A DNA stretch of 64,000 nt from contig DANP01000014.1 of the NCBI GenBank assembly GCA_002499905.1, positions 1-64,000 of the forward strand. The letters are read 5' to 3'. This stretch comes from Methanolinea sp. UBA277. Its GTDB lineage: Archaea; Halobacteriota; Methanomicrobia; Methanomicrobiales; Methanospirillaceae. The notes beneath the pieces were generated by a model. That model searched no databases. It saw only the letters and a program-made list of their open reading frames with translations, and had not been told where the DNA came from. A program made the position numbers and the translations under genes. Positions 34,515 to 43,458 of this stretch are shown here, one piece after another; within the stretch, counting starts at the first letter, position 1; the number at the start of each line of letters is the position of its first letter.

Positions 34515-35453
34515 TCAGACCATGATATTGGTTTCAGAAAACGGCCTGATACGTATCAGGATATAGTCCCGCATCCGCGAGGGTACAATATCTGCAATCT
34601 CCCCTATGGTGACACCCTCTTCTATGGGGATATCTCTCAGTACTCGCGCAAAGGTATCGTAGGGGAGCTTTACCCGGAGCCCGGTCATCTGAACAGTGAT
34701 GGGGGTCGGGGAAAAGACCTCGTGTATCTCGTCAACCTGTTCGTTGATGACATCCATCAGGCGTGCCGGAGAGACGGAAGGGGGATCTTTTGCAATCTCT
34801 TCCCTCTTCCTGTCAAGAACACGGGTGATCTCTTCCACTACCTCATCGAGCTTGGTGAGTTCCTCCGATTCTTTTGTCCGGTGCATGAACCGTCCGACAT
34901 TCCCGACATATCCATCAACCGGCGGGTCGATGATCCGCTGCAGGGTCTCACGTGACGGACCTCCGCACACCACCATCGGTATTTCGATCCCCCGCCTGAG
35001 GACCGGAAACTTCTGTTGAATGCAGGTCTCGAAGTCCCCGAGCAGGTAGACGGCGAGGTCATGTTCGTTGATCACATCCCGCTCTTCATCATTCATCTGG
35101 GCAATTCGCTTGCCGAATCCCCGGGCGAGACCGACCATGTTGGTCTTTGCCCCGAATCTCCGGATATACTCGGCCACATCGCACGAGGCATGGGGCAGGT
35201 GGTGAATCTCAAGACTCATGGTCACCACTGCAATCTCGGTTCCCACGAGCGGTGATGGGGTTATCTCTCCGGTCAGCGGCTTGGCGATCGCTGCGATCAA
35301 CCCGATATCTTCCTTCGGTACCAGGGCCTGGAGCACGACTTCCTGGGCAAGAACATGCTTCTGGATGATATAGCCTCCCAGGTCATCGATGAGATCGATT
35401 ATCTCGTCATGCCGGTAAATGCCACCCTTGTAGGTGACCGGAACAAGATTCAC
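34515..35453 (-). CDS. mmp7: Methanogenesis marker protein 7
   Basis: 312 residues matching methanogenesis marker 7: VPVTYKGGIYRHDEIIDLID at the start, then PLVGTEIAVVTMSLEIHHLP, AEYIRRFGAKTNMVGLARGF and GGPSRETLQRIIDPPVDGY. The start is GTG 35453, overlapping mmp17 by 4 nt (GTGA); the longer frame upstream is only overlap. Mmp7 was found in the ATP-dependent methyl-coenzyme M reductase activation complex with Mmp17, Mmp3, McrC and AtwA. It is the last gene of the operon. Confidence 0.92.
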   Translation of the reverse strand: MNLVPVTYKGGIYRHDEIIDLIDDLGGYIIQKHVLAQEVVLQALVPKEDIGLIAAIAKPLTGEITPSPLVGTEIAVVTMSLEIHHLPHASCDVAEYIRRFGAKTNMVGLARGFGKRIAQMNDEERDVINEHDLAVYLLGDFETCIQQKFPVLRRGIEIPMVVCGGPSRETLQRIIDPPVDGYVGNVGRFMHRTKESEELTKLDEVVEEITRVLDRKREEIAKDPPSVSPARLMDVINEQVDEIHEVFSPTPITVQMTGLRVKLPYDTFARVLRDIPIEEGVTIGEIADIVPSRMRDYILIRIRPFSETNIMV

Positions 35454-36031
35454 AGGCGCTCCCCCATCAGGGCGAATTTCTCCCGGACCAGGTCTTCGAT
35501 ATTTTCGGGAAGGGTGTCCTCGCTGGCCACCAGGTAGAACTTCTCCTTTCCGTACCACTGCCGGCGCACTTTAAATCCCTCGGGCTGGATCACCATCAGG
35601 GCATAGATAAGATCCTTGTAGATGGACTCAGTCGGATCAAAAACCGGGAGATCCTCGATATCTCCCGATTCCTGACCCTCAGCTGAAAGGACGATGGTGA
35701 ACCTGTCAGGCTGCTCAACGGACTCCTTGCCGTACCGTTCCCAGAGGATCTGCAGGAGGGGTGCAAGGTGGGTCTCATCACCAATTGAGATAATTATCTT
35801 CTGTCCTGTCGCATTCACCTCGGCAAAATCACGGAGGCGAACGACACCCGGAAGTTTCCTGGTGACCCCGACGGCGATAAAGATGGGCACGCCGGGATCG
35901 ATAGAGATATGGAGTTTCTTAATAACCCGGATGAGGTTATGGTCGAGGAGCACCACATCAGCAATACGGCGGTAATAGGCCCCTCCGGTCTCTTCAGTGC
36001 ACTCCACTTCAAAGTACTCAACCTGTTCCAT
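35450..36031 (-). CDS. mmp17: Methanogenesis marker protein 17
   Basis: 193 residues matching methanogenesis marker 17: YFEVECTEETGGAYYRRIAD near the start, then GVTRKLPGVVRLRDFAEVNA, IIISIGDETHLAPLLQILWE and a C-terminal YGKEKFYLVASEDTLP. The family is confined to methanogens and relatives and belongs to the MCR activation assembly. The ATG is directly adjacent to the mmp15 stop with no gap. No catalytic motif is evident, which suggests a structural or scaffold part. Confidence 0.9.
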   Translation of the reverse strand: MEQVEYFEVECTEETGGAYYRRIADVVLLDHNLIRVIKKLHISIDPGVPIFIAVGVTRKLPGVVRLRDFAEVNATGQKIIISIGDETHLAPLLQILWERYGKESVEQPDRFTIVLSAEGQESGDIEDLPVFDPTESIYKDLIYALMVIQPEGFKVRRQWYGKEKFYLVASEDTLPENIEDLVREKFALMGERL

Positions 36032-37267
36032 CTATGGTTCCCTGATAAACCCGGATGCAAGGAGGGCCGATCCCACCGCACCGATGTACTGCGAGTGGGG
36101 GGGGACGAGAATGTCCGTCTGCAGCAGGTCCCCCATTGCCCGTACCAGTCCCTGGATCAGTGATGTTCCTCCGACCATGAGCACCGGCTCCTTGATATCA
36201 ACTTCCTGGAGCTGCTGCTCGAACACCTGTTCTGCAACGCTGTGACAGGCGGCAGCAGCAACGTCTTCCGGAGTGCTGCCCGCGGCCAGTGCGTTGACCA
36301 GGCTCTGGGTCCCGAAGACGATGCAGTAGCTGTTCATGGGCACCATGGTCGACATTCCCTTCATGGCAAGCGGGCCGAGCTCGGTGATGTCCACACCCAG
36401 ACGTTTTGCAGTCATCTCCAGGAACCGCCCGCTCGCTCCCGCACAGATGCCACCCATGGTGAACGATCCCGGAATACCATCCTGGACGCTGATGGCCTTG
36501 TTGTCCATGCCGCCGATATCGATGACCGTTGATGGGCCGTGCTGGGAATCGGCCAGGTAGACGGCCCCCTTGGAGTTGACGGTGAGTTCTTCCTGGATCA
36601 GGTCCGCACCGATCTTCTCCCCGACCAGGAACCGGCCGTATCCGGTGGTTCCGACAGCCTGGATCTCATCGCGGGGTATCCCCGCCTCCTTCAGGGCAAG
36701 TTCAATAGCGTCCTCTGCACTCTTCAGCACAGCGATGGTGGGAAGCCAGCCGGTGCCGATGATCTGGTTGTCCCGCATGACCACCGCCTTGGTGGTGCTC
36801 GACCCGCTGTCCACACCCATGGTGATACCTTCCTGCACCTCACGGGCGAGGAGCGCCCTCCTCCTGGCGATGGTGGTGAGGGCCTCCATCCGGGTAAGCA
36901 GCGTTCCCGCAGTGGTACGCTCGGTGAACGAGTAGCTGACCACCGGAAGGCGGGAATTCTCATGAATGTAGCGCCGGAGTTCGTTTCGGACGATTGCCGC
37001 CTCTGCGCACCGGAAACACGTGGCAATGAAGACCGCGTCGGCCTCGACAGTTCCCTCGACCAGTGCCCGTGCACGGGCAATGGCCAGCTTCAGGTCCGGG
37101 CTCCGGACATCAAGGCCGAACATATCAAACCCGGACCTGATATCTTTCAGAGTGATATCCGGAAAGAAGATCTCGGCATCGACCGATCGTGCAGCCTCAG
37201 CGATCTCATTCTGGACCCCGCTGTATTCCGGCCCGCAGGAGAGCTGGGCGATCCGGACCTTGCTCAT
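36032..37267 (-). CDS. mmp15: Methanogenesis marker protein 15 (ASKHA ATPase, activase-like)
   Basis: 411 residues. The C-terminal two-thirds are an ASKHA fold related to BadF/HgdC dehydratase activases: phosphate loop MGVDSGSSTTKAVVM (about 151-165), adenosine region DIGGMDNKAISVQDG, and GGICAGASGRFLEMTAKRLG, which carries the cysteine expected for cluster binding between subunits. The N-terminal part has CFRCAEAA. HgdC activases couple ATP hydrolysis to low-potential electron transfer, a reaction that MCR Ni(I) activation also needs; linking the two is inference. It overlaps mmp5 by 4 nt. Confidence 0.9.
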   Translation of the reverse strand: MSKVRIAQLSCGPEYSGVQNEIAEAARSVDAEIFFPDITLKDIRSGFDMFGLDVRSPDLKLAIARARALVEGTVEADAVFIATCFRCAEAAIVRNELRRYIHENSRLPVVSYSFTERTTAGTLLTRMEALTTIARRRALLAREVQEGITMGVDSGSSTTKAVVMRDNQIIGTGWLPTIAVLKSAEDAIELALKEAGIPRDEIQAVGTTGYGRFLVGEKIGADLIQEELTVNSKGAVYLADSQHGPSTVIDIGGMDNKAISVQDGIPGSFTMGGICAGASGRFLEMTAKRLGVDITELGPLAMKGMSTMVPMNSYCIVFGTQSLVNALAAGSTPEDVAAAACHSVAEQVFEQQLQEVDIKEPVLMVGGTSLIQGLVRAMGDLLQTDILVPPHSQYIGAVGSALLASGFIREP

Positions 37268-37713
37268 ACCCCGCCTCCCGGGAGCTCCTCCAGGAATTTT
37301 TTAATCGCGGCTACAAATTCAACTCCTTCCTCGTCACTCCGTGGGTACCGGAGATCGAGGATCGGGATCTCCCGCTTCCTGAGGAGAAACTGGATCAGTT
37401 CATTTGTCCGTGCACATCCCATGCAGCCGAAAGAGAAATCGGCATCATGAATGATGACTGCCGCCTCGGCCTCCTCGATCATCGGACCATAGAGAGACAT
37501 CCGTCCCCGTACTCCCGAGGGAACCTCCACCGCCGCATACTTCAGCCCCTTTTTAGGGTCTTCCGGGGTAATCTGGAGCGGTGGTGATTCAAGACCGGCG
37601 GTCTGGATATTCTCCCGCACCTGGAGTGCCGCGGAGAGCGGTTGATGGCCGAACCTGGCCACAAGATCGGAGAGGATGAGGCTGGTTGTCGGGTAAATAA
37701 AAACCTTCGCCAT
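37264..37713 (-). CDS. mmp5: Methanogenesis marker protein 5
   Basis: 149 residues, matching the methanogenesis marker 5 family: AKVFIYPTTSLILSDLVARF at the start, GVRGRMSLYGPMIEEAEAAV, and a CxxC in FGCMGCARTNELIQFLLRKR. The start at 37713 is chosen because upstream sequence in this frame overlaps mmp6 and is not family-like. The CxxC could bind metal or exchange thiols. Tight packing between mmp6 (2 nt gap) and mmp15 (4 nt overlap). Confidence 0.88.
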   Translation of the reverse strand: MAKVFIYPTTSLILSDLVARFGHQPLSAALQVRENIQTAGLESPPLQITPEDPKKGLKYAAVEVPSGVRGRMSLYGPMIEEAEAAVIIHDADFSFGCMGCARTNELIQFLLRKREIPILDLRYPRSDEEGVEFVAAIKKFLEELPGGGV

Positions 37714-37715
37714 CG

Positions 37716-38174
37716 TCAGGACTCCTGCGATTCGATGATCTTCTGAAGTTTCCTGGCATCCAGTCCGGCAGGGCCGGTGGCTTCGGGTGGGTGCACCGGC
37801 TGATCCGGAGCCCTGCCCGGAAGTTCCTGGATACCTTTTGATACGTGCCTGATGAGGGAGATCTCGAACTCGTGCCCGTAGTATCCCGGCCGTGCTCCAC
37901 CAAGGTTTGCACGGCACCGCCGCGGATCACCTGGTGGGAACCCACGATCCTTGACAAAGATATGCGACGGGTCAAATTCCCTGAGGCGGGCAATGATCTG
38001 ATCAACTTCCTCCTTGCTGCCCGTGATCTGGAGACCGAAGCAGGTCTCTTTGATCATAACCCCCTTGGAGATCTCGTATGCCCTGATAGCGAGATCAGAC
38101 GGGGTCATGTCCGGCGATTCCACAAAGACATATTTGGTAACCGTGCCTACATATCGCGGCGTGTATTCCTTCAT
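37716..38174 (-). CDS. mmp6: Methanogenesis marker protein 6
   Basis: 152 residues of the methanogenesis marker 6 family: TKYVFVESPDMTPSDLAIRA, FGLQITGSKEEVDQIIARLR, HIFVKDRGFPPGDPRRCRAN, then GGARPGYYGHEFEISLI. The remaining 35 residues are a variable, proline-rich tail. Function unknown; retained in the operon with the MCR activators. Its ATG overlaps the mmp3 stop by 4 nt. Confidence 0.88.
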   Translation of the reverse strand: MKEYTPRYVGTVTKYVFVESPDMTPSDLAIRAYEISKGVMIKETCFGLQITGSKEEVDQIIARLREFDPSHIFVKDRGFPPGDPRRCRANLGGARPGYYGHEFEISLIRHVSKGIQELPGRAPDQPVHPPEATGPAGLDARKLQKIIESQES

Positions 38175-39706
38175 TTCCCCGCCTCACGTATGAATACCGT
38201 CTCTTTCTCCTGGTAATCCTTCAGCTTTTCCGGTTCAAGAATTCGCCCGATGACATTGGTACCTTCAAACGGCTCCGAGGTCGGTCCAAATTCACTGTTG
38301 TCGGTGGTCCGGATCCCCACCAGCCCCGACCCCCTCCGCGAATCATTGGTGATGGCGAGGGTCGCTGCCGGGACCGTGTCCTGGGGAATATTTTCCGGGA
38401 TGATCTTTACCCCTTTTGGTATGGAGGGCTTGAAGAGATAAACATCCTCAAAATGGAAGAAGAAGGGGAGTCTTCCCACCCTGTGCTGGTGGAGTCCGGT
38501 CAGCGTGCGGAAGATCTCGCAGGATGCCGGGGCATGAGCATCATCAAGTGAGATGTCGATCACTTTCTCGAAAAGGACCGTGGTGAGCTCAACCCGGCGG
38601 GCCTGCAGGCTTTCGAGCGTTGTCGCAGGAACCTGGTCGACGACCACCCGCTCTCCCTCAACGGCATCAATGGCGAGGCGGATTCCACGTTCTCCGGCAA
38701 TCTGCTGCGCCTGTGAAAGTGGTTTTCCTATCAGGTCAAACCGCTCAGGCTGGACGGTCACGCAGAGGGTGTCGCCTTCACGGGTGAGCCGGGCGAGCTC
38801 TAATCCCTGCGTGATCTGCCCTACGACGGTATGAGCCGGAGAGGCCGGAATATCCTCAGTGTAGAGATAGATGCCTCCCCTGCTCTTTCCCCTCGTACGC
38901 ACCGTAACGACCCCCTCCCGGCGAGGGAGGCGGAGTTCTTCCGGAACATCAGTCTCACTCCGGGAGAGGTCCACGATGTGGGTGCTTCCCGAACGGCTGA
39001 CAGAGAATAACCCCTCCCGGAGGGCGAGGAGCAGGTGCTCGACACTCTCAGCAGTGGTGGTGTCGATCTTATCCGCGGAGAACCCCTCGGCCGTAATCAT
39101 TACCCGGGTCACAATCTCCATCCCATCCTCAAGAATGAGATCGCGATCCGTTGTGGTAAACGACCGGGTAGTAGTATCAGCCCAGCTGATTACCTGTTCG
39201 ATCCGGGTAATGGTATCGCCGGTTTCCCACCGGTCGAGCACCCCCATGCCGCTGACCACCCTGCCGATGACCCCCCCGTCACTACCGGCGCCAAAGTCTG
39301 CCGAATGGCGCATCTTGGAAAATATCAGGTAGGATCGTTTGGGATCATACCCGCCGCAGCCAAGGATGACATCGCCGCGTTCATACAGGTGGGGCATACG
39401 GGCCGGCCGGATCTCACTGGCAAAGGGGCCGAATGCTGCAGCGTACCGATCATGCCAGTGGATCTGATACCGTCTGGAAAAACCAGGAGAATCGAATAGA
39501 GGTGCACCTTCCCCTACAGGTTCGACAATAATCTCCCCTCTGCTGGTCGTAACCCGGTAGCTGGACGTCCGGGCTGATTCCCGTGATGCCTGACGGATCA
39601 CAGCGACCGAGCAGCGCGGATCCCGATCGGATATGATCGCTCCCAGCCGTTGTTCACCTTCTATCTCGGACTTCGCCCCATCGAGATGGATGGTGATGGT
39701 GGTCAT
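38171..39706 (-). CDS. mmp3: Methanogenesis marker protein 3
   Basis: 511 residues of methanogenesis marker 3: an N-terminal ubiquitin-like strand pattern (ITIHLDGAKSEIEGEQRLGA), the PHLYERGDVILGCGGYDPKR and ADFGAGSDGGVIGRVVSG blocks, repeated beta domains, and FFFHFEDVYLFKPSIPKGVK near the end. Mmp3 is a recognised part of the MCR activation complex. The cyclophilin-like appearance of the middle is consistent with earlier family descriptions but not demonstrated here. Overlaps atwA by 4 nt. Confidence 0.91.
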   Translation of the reverse strand: MTTITIHLDGAKSEIEGEQRLGAIISDRDPRCSVAVIRQASRESARTSSYRVTTSRGEIIVEPVGEGAPLFDSPGFSRRYQIHWHDRYAAAFGPFASEIRPARMPHLYERGDVILGCGGYDPKRSYLIFSKMRHSADFGAGSDGGVIGRVVSGMGVLDRWETGDTITRIEQVISWADTTTRSFTTTDRDLILEDGMEIVTRVMITAEGFSADKIDTTTAESVEHLLLALREGLFSVSRSGSTHIVDLSRSETDVPEELRLPRREGVVTVRTRGKSRGGIYLYTEDIPASPAHTVVGQITQGLELARLTREGDTLCVTVQPERFDLIGKPLSQAQQIAGERGIRLAIDAVEGERVVVDQVPATTLESLQARRVELTTVLFEKVIDISLDDAHAPASCEIFRTLTGLHQHRVGRLPFFFHFEDVYLFKPSIPKGVKIIPENIPQDTVPAATLAITNDSRRGSGLVGIRTTDNSEFGPTSEPFEGTNVIGRILEPEKLKDYQEKETVFIREAGK

Positions 39707-41319
39707 CCCTTCACGTCAGCCTTCCCCATGATCTTGCGCTCGTCTTCTGTCAGACTGTCCAGCACCTCGTCGGTCTTGCCGATCTGGATAATTTTGCCCC
39801 CCCGCATGAGGGCCAGCCGGTCACAGATGTCCTTGACAAAGTCCATATCATGGGATACCACAATGAAGGTTTCATCCATCTCGCCCCTTGCATGGAGAAT
39901 GGAATGTTTGACGTCGATCTTGGTAAGCGGGTCCATGGTGCCGGTCGGCTCATCAAGGATTATCAGCCGTGGTTCACGGATGAGAACCTGGGCAAGAGCT
40001 ACGCGATGCCGCTCCCCCTCGGAGAGCTGCCCTGGATGACGGTCAAGGATCTCCCTGCTCTTGGCCTCGGTGAATCCTGCCATCCGGAGGGTCAGGATAG
40101 CTTTGCGCATAGCGAGTTCCTTCGGGAATTCAAGCCCGATCGCATCGGTGAGATTGTCGAGAACAGTCCGGTGGGGATAGAGATCATACTCCTGGTGGAG
40201 CAGGCCGATATACCCTTTTGCCCGCCCCCGGTTTTCGATCCCGGGCTTGGTCATGTCAACGAGGTCATCCCCAATCCTGATATTCATCTCTCCGGACGTC
40301 GGTTCGATGATCCCTGCGATGATACGGGAGAGGGTGGTCTTCCCGGCACCACTCTTCCCGATAATGCCGAAAATTTCCCGTGCAGCTACCTCGAAGGTTA
40401 CCCCGTTCACCGCCCTGACCACACCGCGGTCAACGGAGATGTACCGTTTGTACACATCCCGGGCGTTCAGGATGTAATCTCCCAGTTTCGGGCTTTCGTA
40501 TTCTTCGGTGTCGGAGAGGCCTTCCATGAACTTACTGATGACGTCTGCCGGACTCCCGAGTATGACCACCCTGCCCTCCTCGAGGAGCATCGCACGGTCA
40601 GCAACCTCCTCGATGACCTGTGAGAAGTGAGAGGTAACCACCATCCCCATGTTATTGGTTTCTGCAGCTTCGGTCAGCATGGTGTGAACAAGGTGGGCAG
40701 TCTGCGGGTCGAGCGTCCCGGTCGGCTCATCGGCAAAAAGGAGGAACGGTTCCTTCGCCAGCTGGCGGGCGAGGACAACCCGCTGCTTTTCTCCCCCGGA
40801 AAGGTCCCTGGCGATATGCATCATGCGATGGGAGAGCCGGACCTGGTCCACAAGGTCAGCGGCTCTGGTGATCGACTTGTCCTGGGGATAGTTGATATCA
40901 TCGAGAGCGTGAAGGATGTTCTCAATCACACGGTCATTTCCATAGAGCGCAAACGTCCTCTGGAACATGATCGCCGTGCTCTTCATAATACGGCGCTTCA
41001 TGGCGCTGTTGCGTTCGTCCCAAAAATCAACATCCAGCTCTTTCAGCGTCCCGTTACACTTCGGACATGCTTTTCCTGCAGTACTCCCCACAGCGACAAA
41101 TTCACACGAATCGCAGGCGGCAACATGGTAGACAATTGATCCCGAAGTAGGTGGTTGTTCAACACCCCGTATGAGATGCATCAGGACGGTCTTTCCCGCA
41201 CCGCTCCGCCCGATAATTCCGAGGACTTCCCCTTCTCCTATCTCAAAAGAAATACTATCAAGGACCCGTTTACCCTCAAAGTCCATGCAGAGATTGTCTA
41301 CCGTGATAAGTGGCTTCAT
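39703..41319 (-). CDS. atwA: Methyl-coenzyme M reductase system component A2 (AtwA)
   Basis: 538 residues with two ABC ATPase domains. Domain 1: Walker A GRSGAGKT (37-44), signature LSGGEKQR, Walker B LLFADEPTG; it carries a four-cysteine insertion (Cys69, 72, 85, 88: CDSC and CPKC) of zinc-ribbon type. Domain 2: GKSGAGKT near 328, signature LSEGERHR, Walker B LIILDEPTG. No membrane segments, so a soluble ABC protein. AtwA supplies the ATP requirement for reductive activation of MCR. First gene of the mmp operon, with a strong promoter and ribosome site. Confidence 0.96.
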   Translation of the reverse strand: MKPLITVDNLCMDFEGKRVLDSISFEIGEGEVLGIIGRSGAGKTVLMHLIRGVEQPPTSGSIVYHVAACDSCEFVAVGSTAGKACPKCNGTLKELDVDFWDERNSAMKRRIMKSTAIMFQRTFALYGNDRVIENILHALDDINYPQDKSITRAADLVDQVRLSHRMMHIARDLSGGEKQRVVLARQLAKEPFLLFADEPTGTLDPQTAHLVHTMLTEAAETNNMGMVVTSHFSQVIEEVADRAMLLEEGRVVILGSPADVISKFMEGLSDTEEYESPKLGDYILNARDVYKRYISVDRGVVRAVNGVTFEVAAREIFGIIGKSGAGKTTLSRIIAGIIEPTSGEMNIRIGDDLVDMTKPGIENRGRAKGYIGLLHQEYDLYPHRTVLDNLTDAIGLEFPKELAMRKAILTLRMAGFTEAKSREILDRHPGQLSEGERHRVALAQVLIREPRLIILDEPTGTMDPLTKIDVKHSILHARGEMDETFIVVSHDMDFVKDICDRLALMRGGKIIQIGKTDEVLDSLTEDERKIMGKADVKG

Positions 41320-41375
41320 TCCTCTCCTCTCATATCCTAATATTGCATTCAGGACATATTACTTTTTATATAAAG
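41320..41375 (-). promoter_or_regulatory. Promoter and ribosome binding site of the atwA-mmp operon
   Basis: Minus-strand CTTTATATAAAAA at 41363-41375 is a very strong TATA box; transcription should start near 41343. A purine-rich AGAGGAGAGGA directly precedes the ATG and serves as the ribosome binding site. The whole seven-gene operon appears to depend on this promoter, because the genes behind it overlap or abut. Confidence 0.75.
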
Positions 41376-41388
41376 ACAAAACGGGCGA

Positions 41389-42201
41389 TCACACCGTTTT
41401 GAGGTTTTTCACGATTTCCACCACATCCCTGACATTTTTTACGATATGGTGGGCCGCCTGGTAGAGCTCGGCAGGTTTGTCTCCCGGCTGTTGCTCCGAA
41501 AGGATTGCCACATCCGCCCGTTTCATGGCACAGAGGTCATTAATCCCGTCTCCCACCATCACCACCTGGTCATACTCTTCCTTGAGATCGGTTACGATCT
41601 GGGCTTTCACAGTGGGTGTTGCCACCCCGTATACCCGGTCCCGGGGGATCCCCAGGTAATCGGCCATCTTCTCGAGTTTCGTCACCCTGTCTCCCGAGGC
41701 GATGAAGGTCGGGACCCCAAGGGAGTGAAGCTCCCGGATGGCCTCCATCGCCCCTTCGAACGGCCTCCCCCCGGTGGTGACGGTAAACTCAATCGAATCC
41801 GAGGCCATGTTCAGGATTACGCCGCTGTTCAGGGTGACTACCTCCTCCCGTTTGCAGACCGCCCAGACATTCCTGATACAGTCCTGGAGGTCACCGATAG
41901 TCGCCCGTGTGTCGGTATACAGCGCATCACCAATCTCATCTGCCGTCGTTATCTTCCGGGTACAGCTGATACCAAACCCGGCATGGTGGGAGACGAGGTA
42001 GGTTGAGAGGAGCTCGGACGGGTCTGCCGCAATGACCTCCCGCGAATGGACGTGAATGATTACGAGGACCCGGTCCGGTGAACTAAAGGTCAGGGTGACA
42101 GTCTCGATTCCCGGCAGGAGCTGCTGCCCGGCTATGTCTTTTGCCACCCGGTACGTATGGAGGAGCGTTCCCGCACTGTCAAATACCACTGCAACCGACA
42201 T
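41389..42201 (-). CDS. HAD hydrolase, soluble P-type ATPase-like
   Basis: 270 residues with all HAD motifs: motif I FDSAGTLL with nucleophile Asp8, motif II FIASGDRVTKLEKMADYLGI, the motif III lysine in TPTVKAQIVTDLK, and motif IV MVGDGINDLCAMKRADVAIL. These resemble the P domain of P-type ATPases without membrane helices. Phosphatase activity is expected; substrate unknown. It ends 69 nt before atwA on the same strand and could read through into the operon, but atwA has its own TATA box. Confidence 0.87.
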   Translation of the reverse strand: MSVAVVFDSAGTLLHTYRVAKDIAGQQLLPGIETVTLTFSSPDRVLVIIHVHSREVIAADPSELLSTYLVSHHAGFGISCTRKITTADEIGDALYTDTRATIGDLQDCIRNVWAVCKREEVVTLNSGVILNMASDSIEFTVTTGGRPFEGAMEAIRELHSLGVPTFIASGDRVTKLEKMADYLGIPRDRVYGVATPTVKAQIVTDLKEEYDQVVMVGDGINDLCAMKRADVAILSEQQPGDKPAELYQAAHHIVKNVRDVVEIVKNLKTV

Positions 42202-42256
42202 GAATCATCCCGCAAAGTTCTTTGTAACAGATTGGCATGTTATGATCAGTACGTCC

Positions 42257-43207
42257 ATGACCGTAACTGGTACTGCAGAGAAAATAAAGAAGATGGAAAT
42301 CCGGGGTGCAGGCAGGATTGCACGGGCAGCGGTAACTGCATTGAAGGATCATGCTGATGGTGTCACCGCCACGGATTTCCCGGGGTTCAGGGATGCAATG
42401 GATGAGGCCGCACAGGTGCTGCTCTCCACGAGACCGACGGCGGTCTCCCTCCCGAATGCCGTCCACCTGGTCATGAGCTCGCTCTCCGGCGATATCCACT
42501 CGGTAACTGAGGCAAAACAGCGGTTCTCCGCGGCCTGCACCCGTTTCCTCAGCACGTCCGGACAGGCTGTCGAAAGGATCGGGACGATCGGGGCACGGCA
42601 CATCAGGGACGGGGATGTGGTGATGACCCACTGCAATTCCGAAACAGCGCTTGCCTGCCTCATCCAGGCCCATCTGAACGGCACCAGTTTTGAAGTCTTT
42701 GCCACCGAGGTGCGGCCCCGTAACCAGGGGCACCTCACCATCAGAACCCTGAACGATGCGGGGATTGCGACCAGCTTCATCGTCGATTCTGCAGCCCGGT
42801 ACTTCATGAAGAAGGTTGACCTCGTGGTGGTAGGGGCCGACGCCGTCACGGTCAATGGTGCGGTGATTAACAAGATCGGGACATCGCAGATAGCGCTGGC
42901 CGCTCATGAATCGCGGACTTCGGTAATGGTCACTGCCGAGACCTACAAATTTGCCCCCCGCACGATTCTCGGCGAATTTATTGCGATCGAGGAGCGGGAT
43001 GCGGCTGAAGTGCTACCGCCGGAGATCGCTGCAGCGCTCCCCCTGGTCAGGGTGCGGAACCCGGCATTCGATGTGACCCCTCCGGGATACATTGACCTGA
43101 TCGTGACCGAAGAAGGAGCAATCCCCCCTCAGATGGCCTACCTCATTATCAGGGATTACCTGGGCTGGGAGATCGACGAGTTCACCGGGGCGGGCGGGTG
43201 GCTATGA
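42257..43207 (+). CDS. Ribose-1,5-bisphosphate isomerase (eIF2B-like)
   Basis: 316 residues. The sequence TAEKIKKMEIRGAGRIARAA at the N-terminus and MTHCNSETALACLIQ (catalytic Cys), TEVRPRNQGHLTIRTLNDAG and VVVGADAVTVNGAVINKIG (catalytic Asp) are characteristic of archaeal R15P isomerase, which turns ribose-1,5-bisphosphate into ribulose-1,5-bisphosphate in the AMP-degradation pathway with type III RubisCO. ATG 42257 is chosen by match to the family N-terminus; 42242 and 42200 are alternatives. Divergent from the HAD gene. Confidence 0.9.
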   Translation: MTVTGTAEKIKKMEIRGAGRIARAAVTALKDHADGVTATDFPGFRDAMDEAAQVLLSTRPTAVSLPNAVHLVMSSLSGDIHSVTEAKQRFSAACTRFLSTSGQAVERIGTIGARHIRDGDVVMTHCNSETALACLIQAHLNGTSFEVFATEVRPRNQGHLTIRTLNDAGIATSFIVDSAARYFMKKVDLVVVGADAVTVNGAVINKIGTSQIALAAHESRTSVMVTAETYKFAPRTILGEFIAIEERDAAEVLPPEIAAALPLVRVRNPAFDVTPPGYIDLIVTEEGAIPPQMAYLIIRDYLGWEIDEFTGAGGWL

Positions 43208-43458
43208 GCGATACCGAATCCGGGCAGCCGGAGATTACCCCGGAAGAAATCGTCCGGCATGACAGCAGGGAAGGGATGACCTGGCACCGGTCTCCGCGTT
43301 CAGACCACATCCGGTCCCGTTTTTCAGGACGAGAGGGTGTTCTTGGCAGTGGTCACCGGCTGACGGGTGCCCGGATGATTTACCGCAAACGGAATAAAGA
43401 TCCCCGATATACGGGAGACTATCTGACCGAGGAGATGGTATGGAACTGGAGTTCATGA
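43204..43458 (+). CDS. Small basic hypothetical protein between R15P isomerase and dapF
   Basis: 84 residues, ATG overlapping the isomerase stop as ATGA and C-terminus overlapping dapF by 19 nt. It is charged, with many Arg and Ser (RHDSREGMTWHRSPRSDHIR) and a tyrosine-rich end (PRYTGDYLTEEMVWNWSS). No family recognised. The coupled start and uninterrupted frame support a real gene; absence of known domains lowers confidence. Confidence 0.5.
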   Translation: MSDTESGQPEITPEEIVRHDSREGMTWHRSPRSDHIRSRFSGREGVLGSGHRLTGARMIYRKRNKDPRYTGDYLTEEMVWNWSS

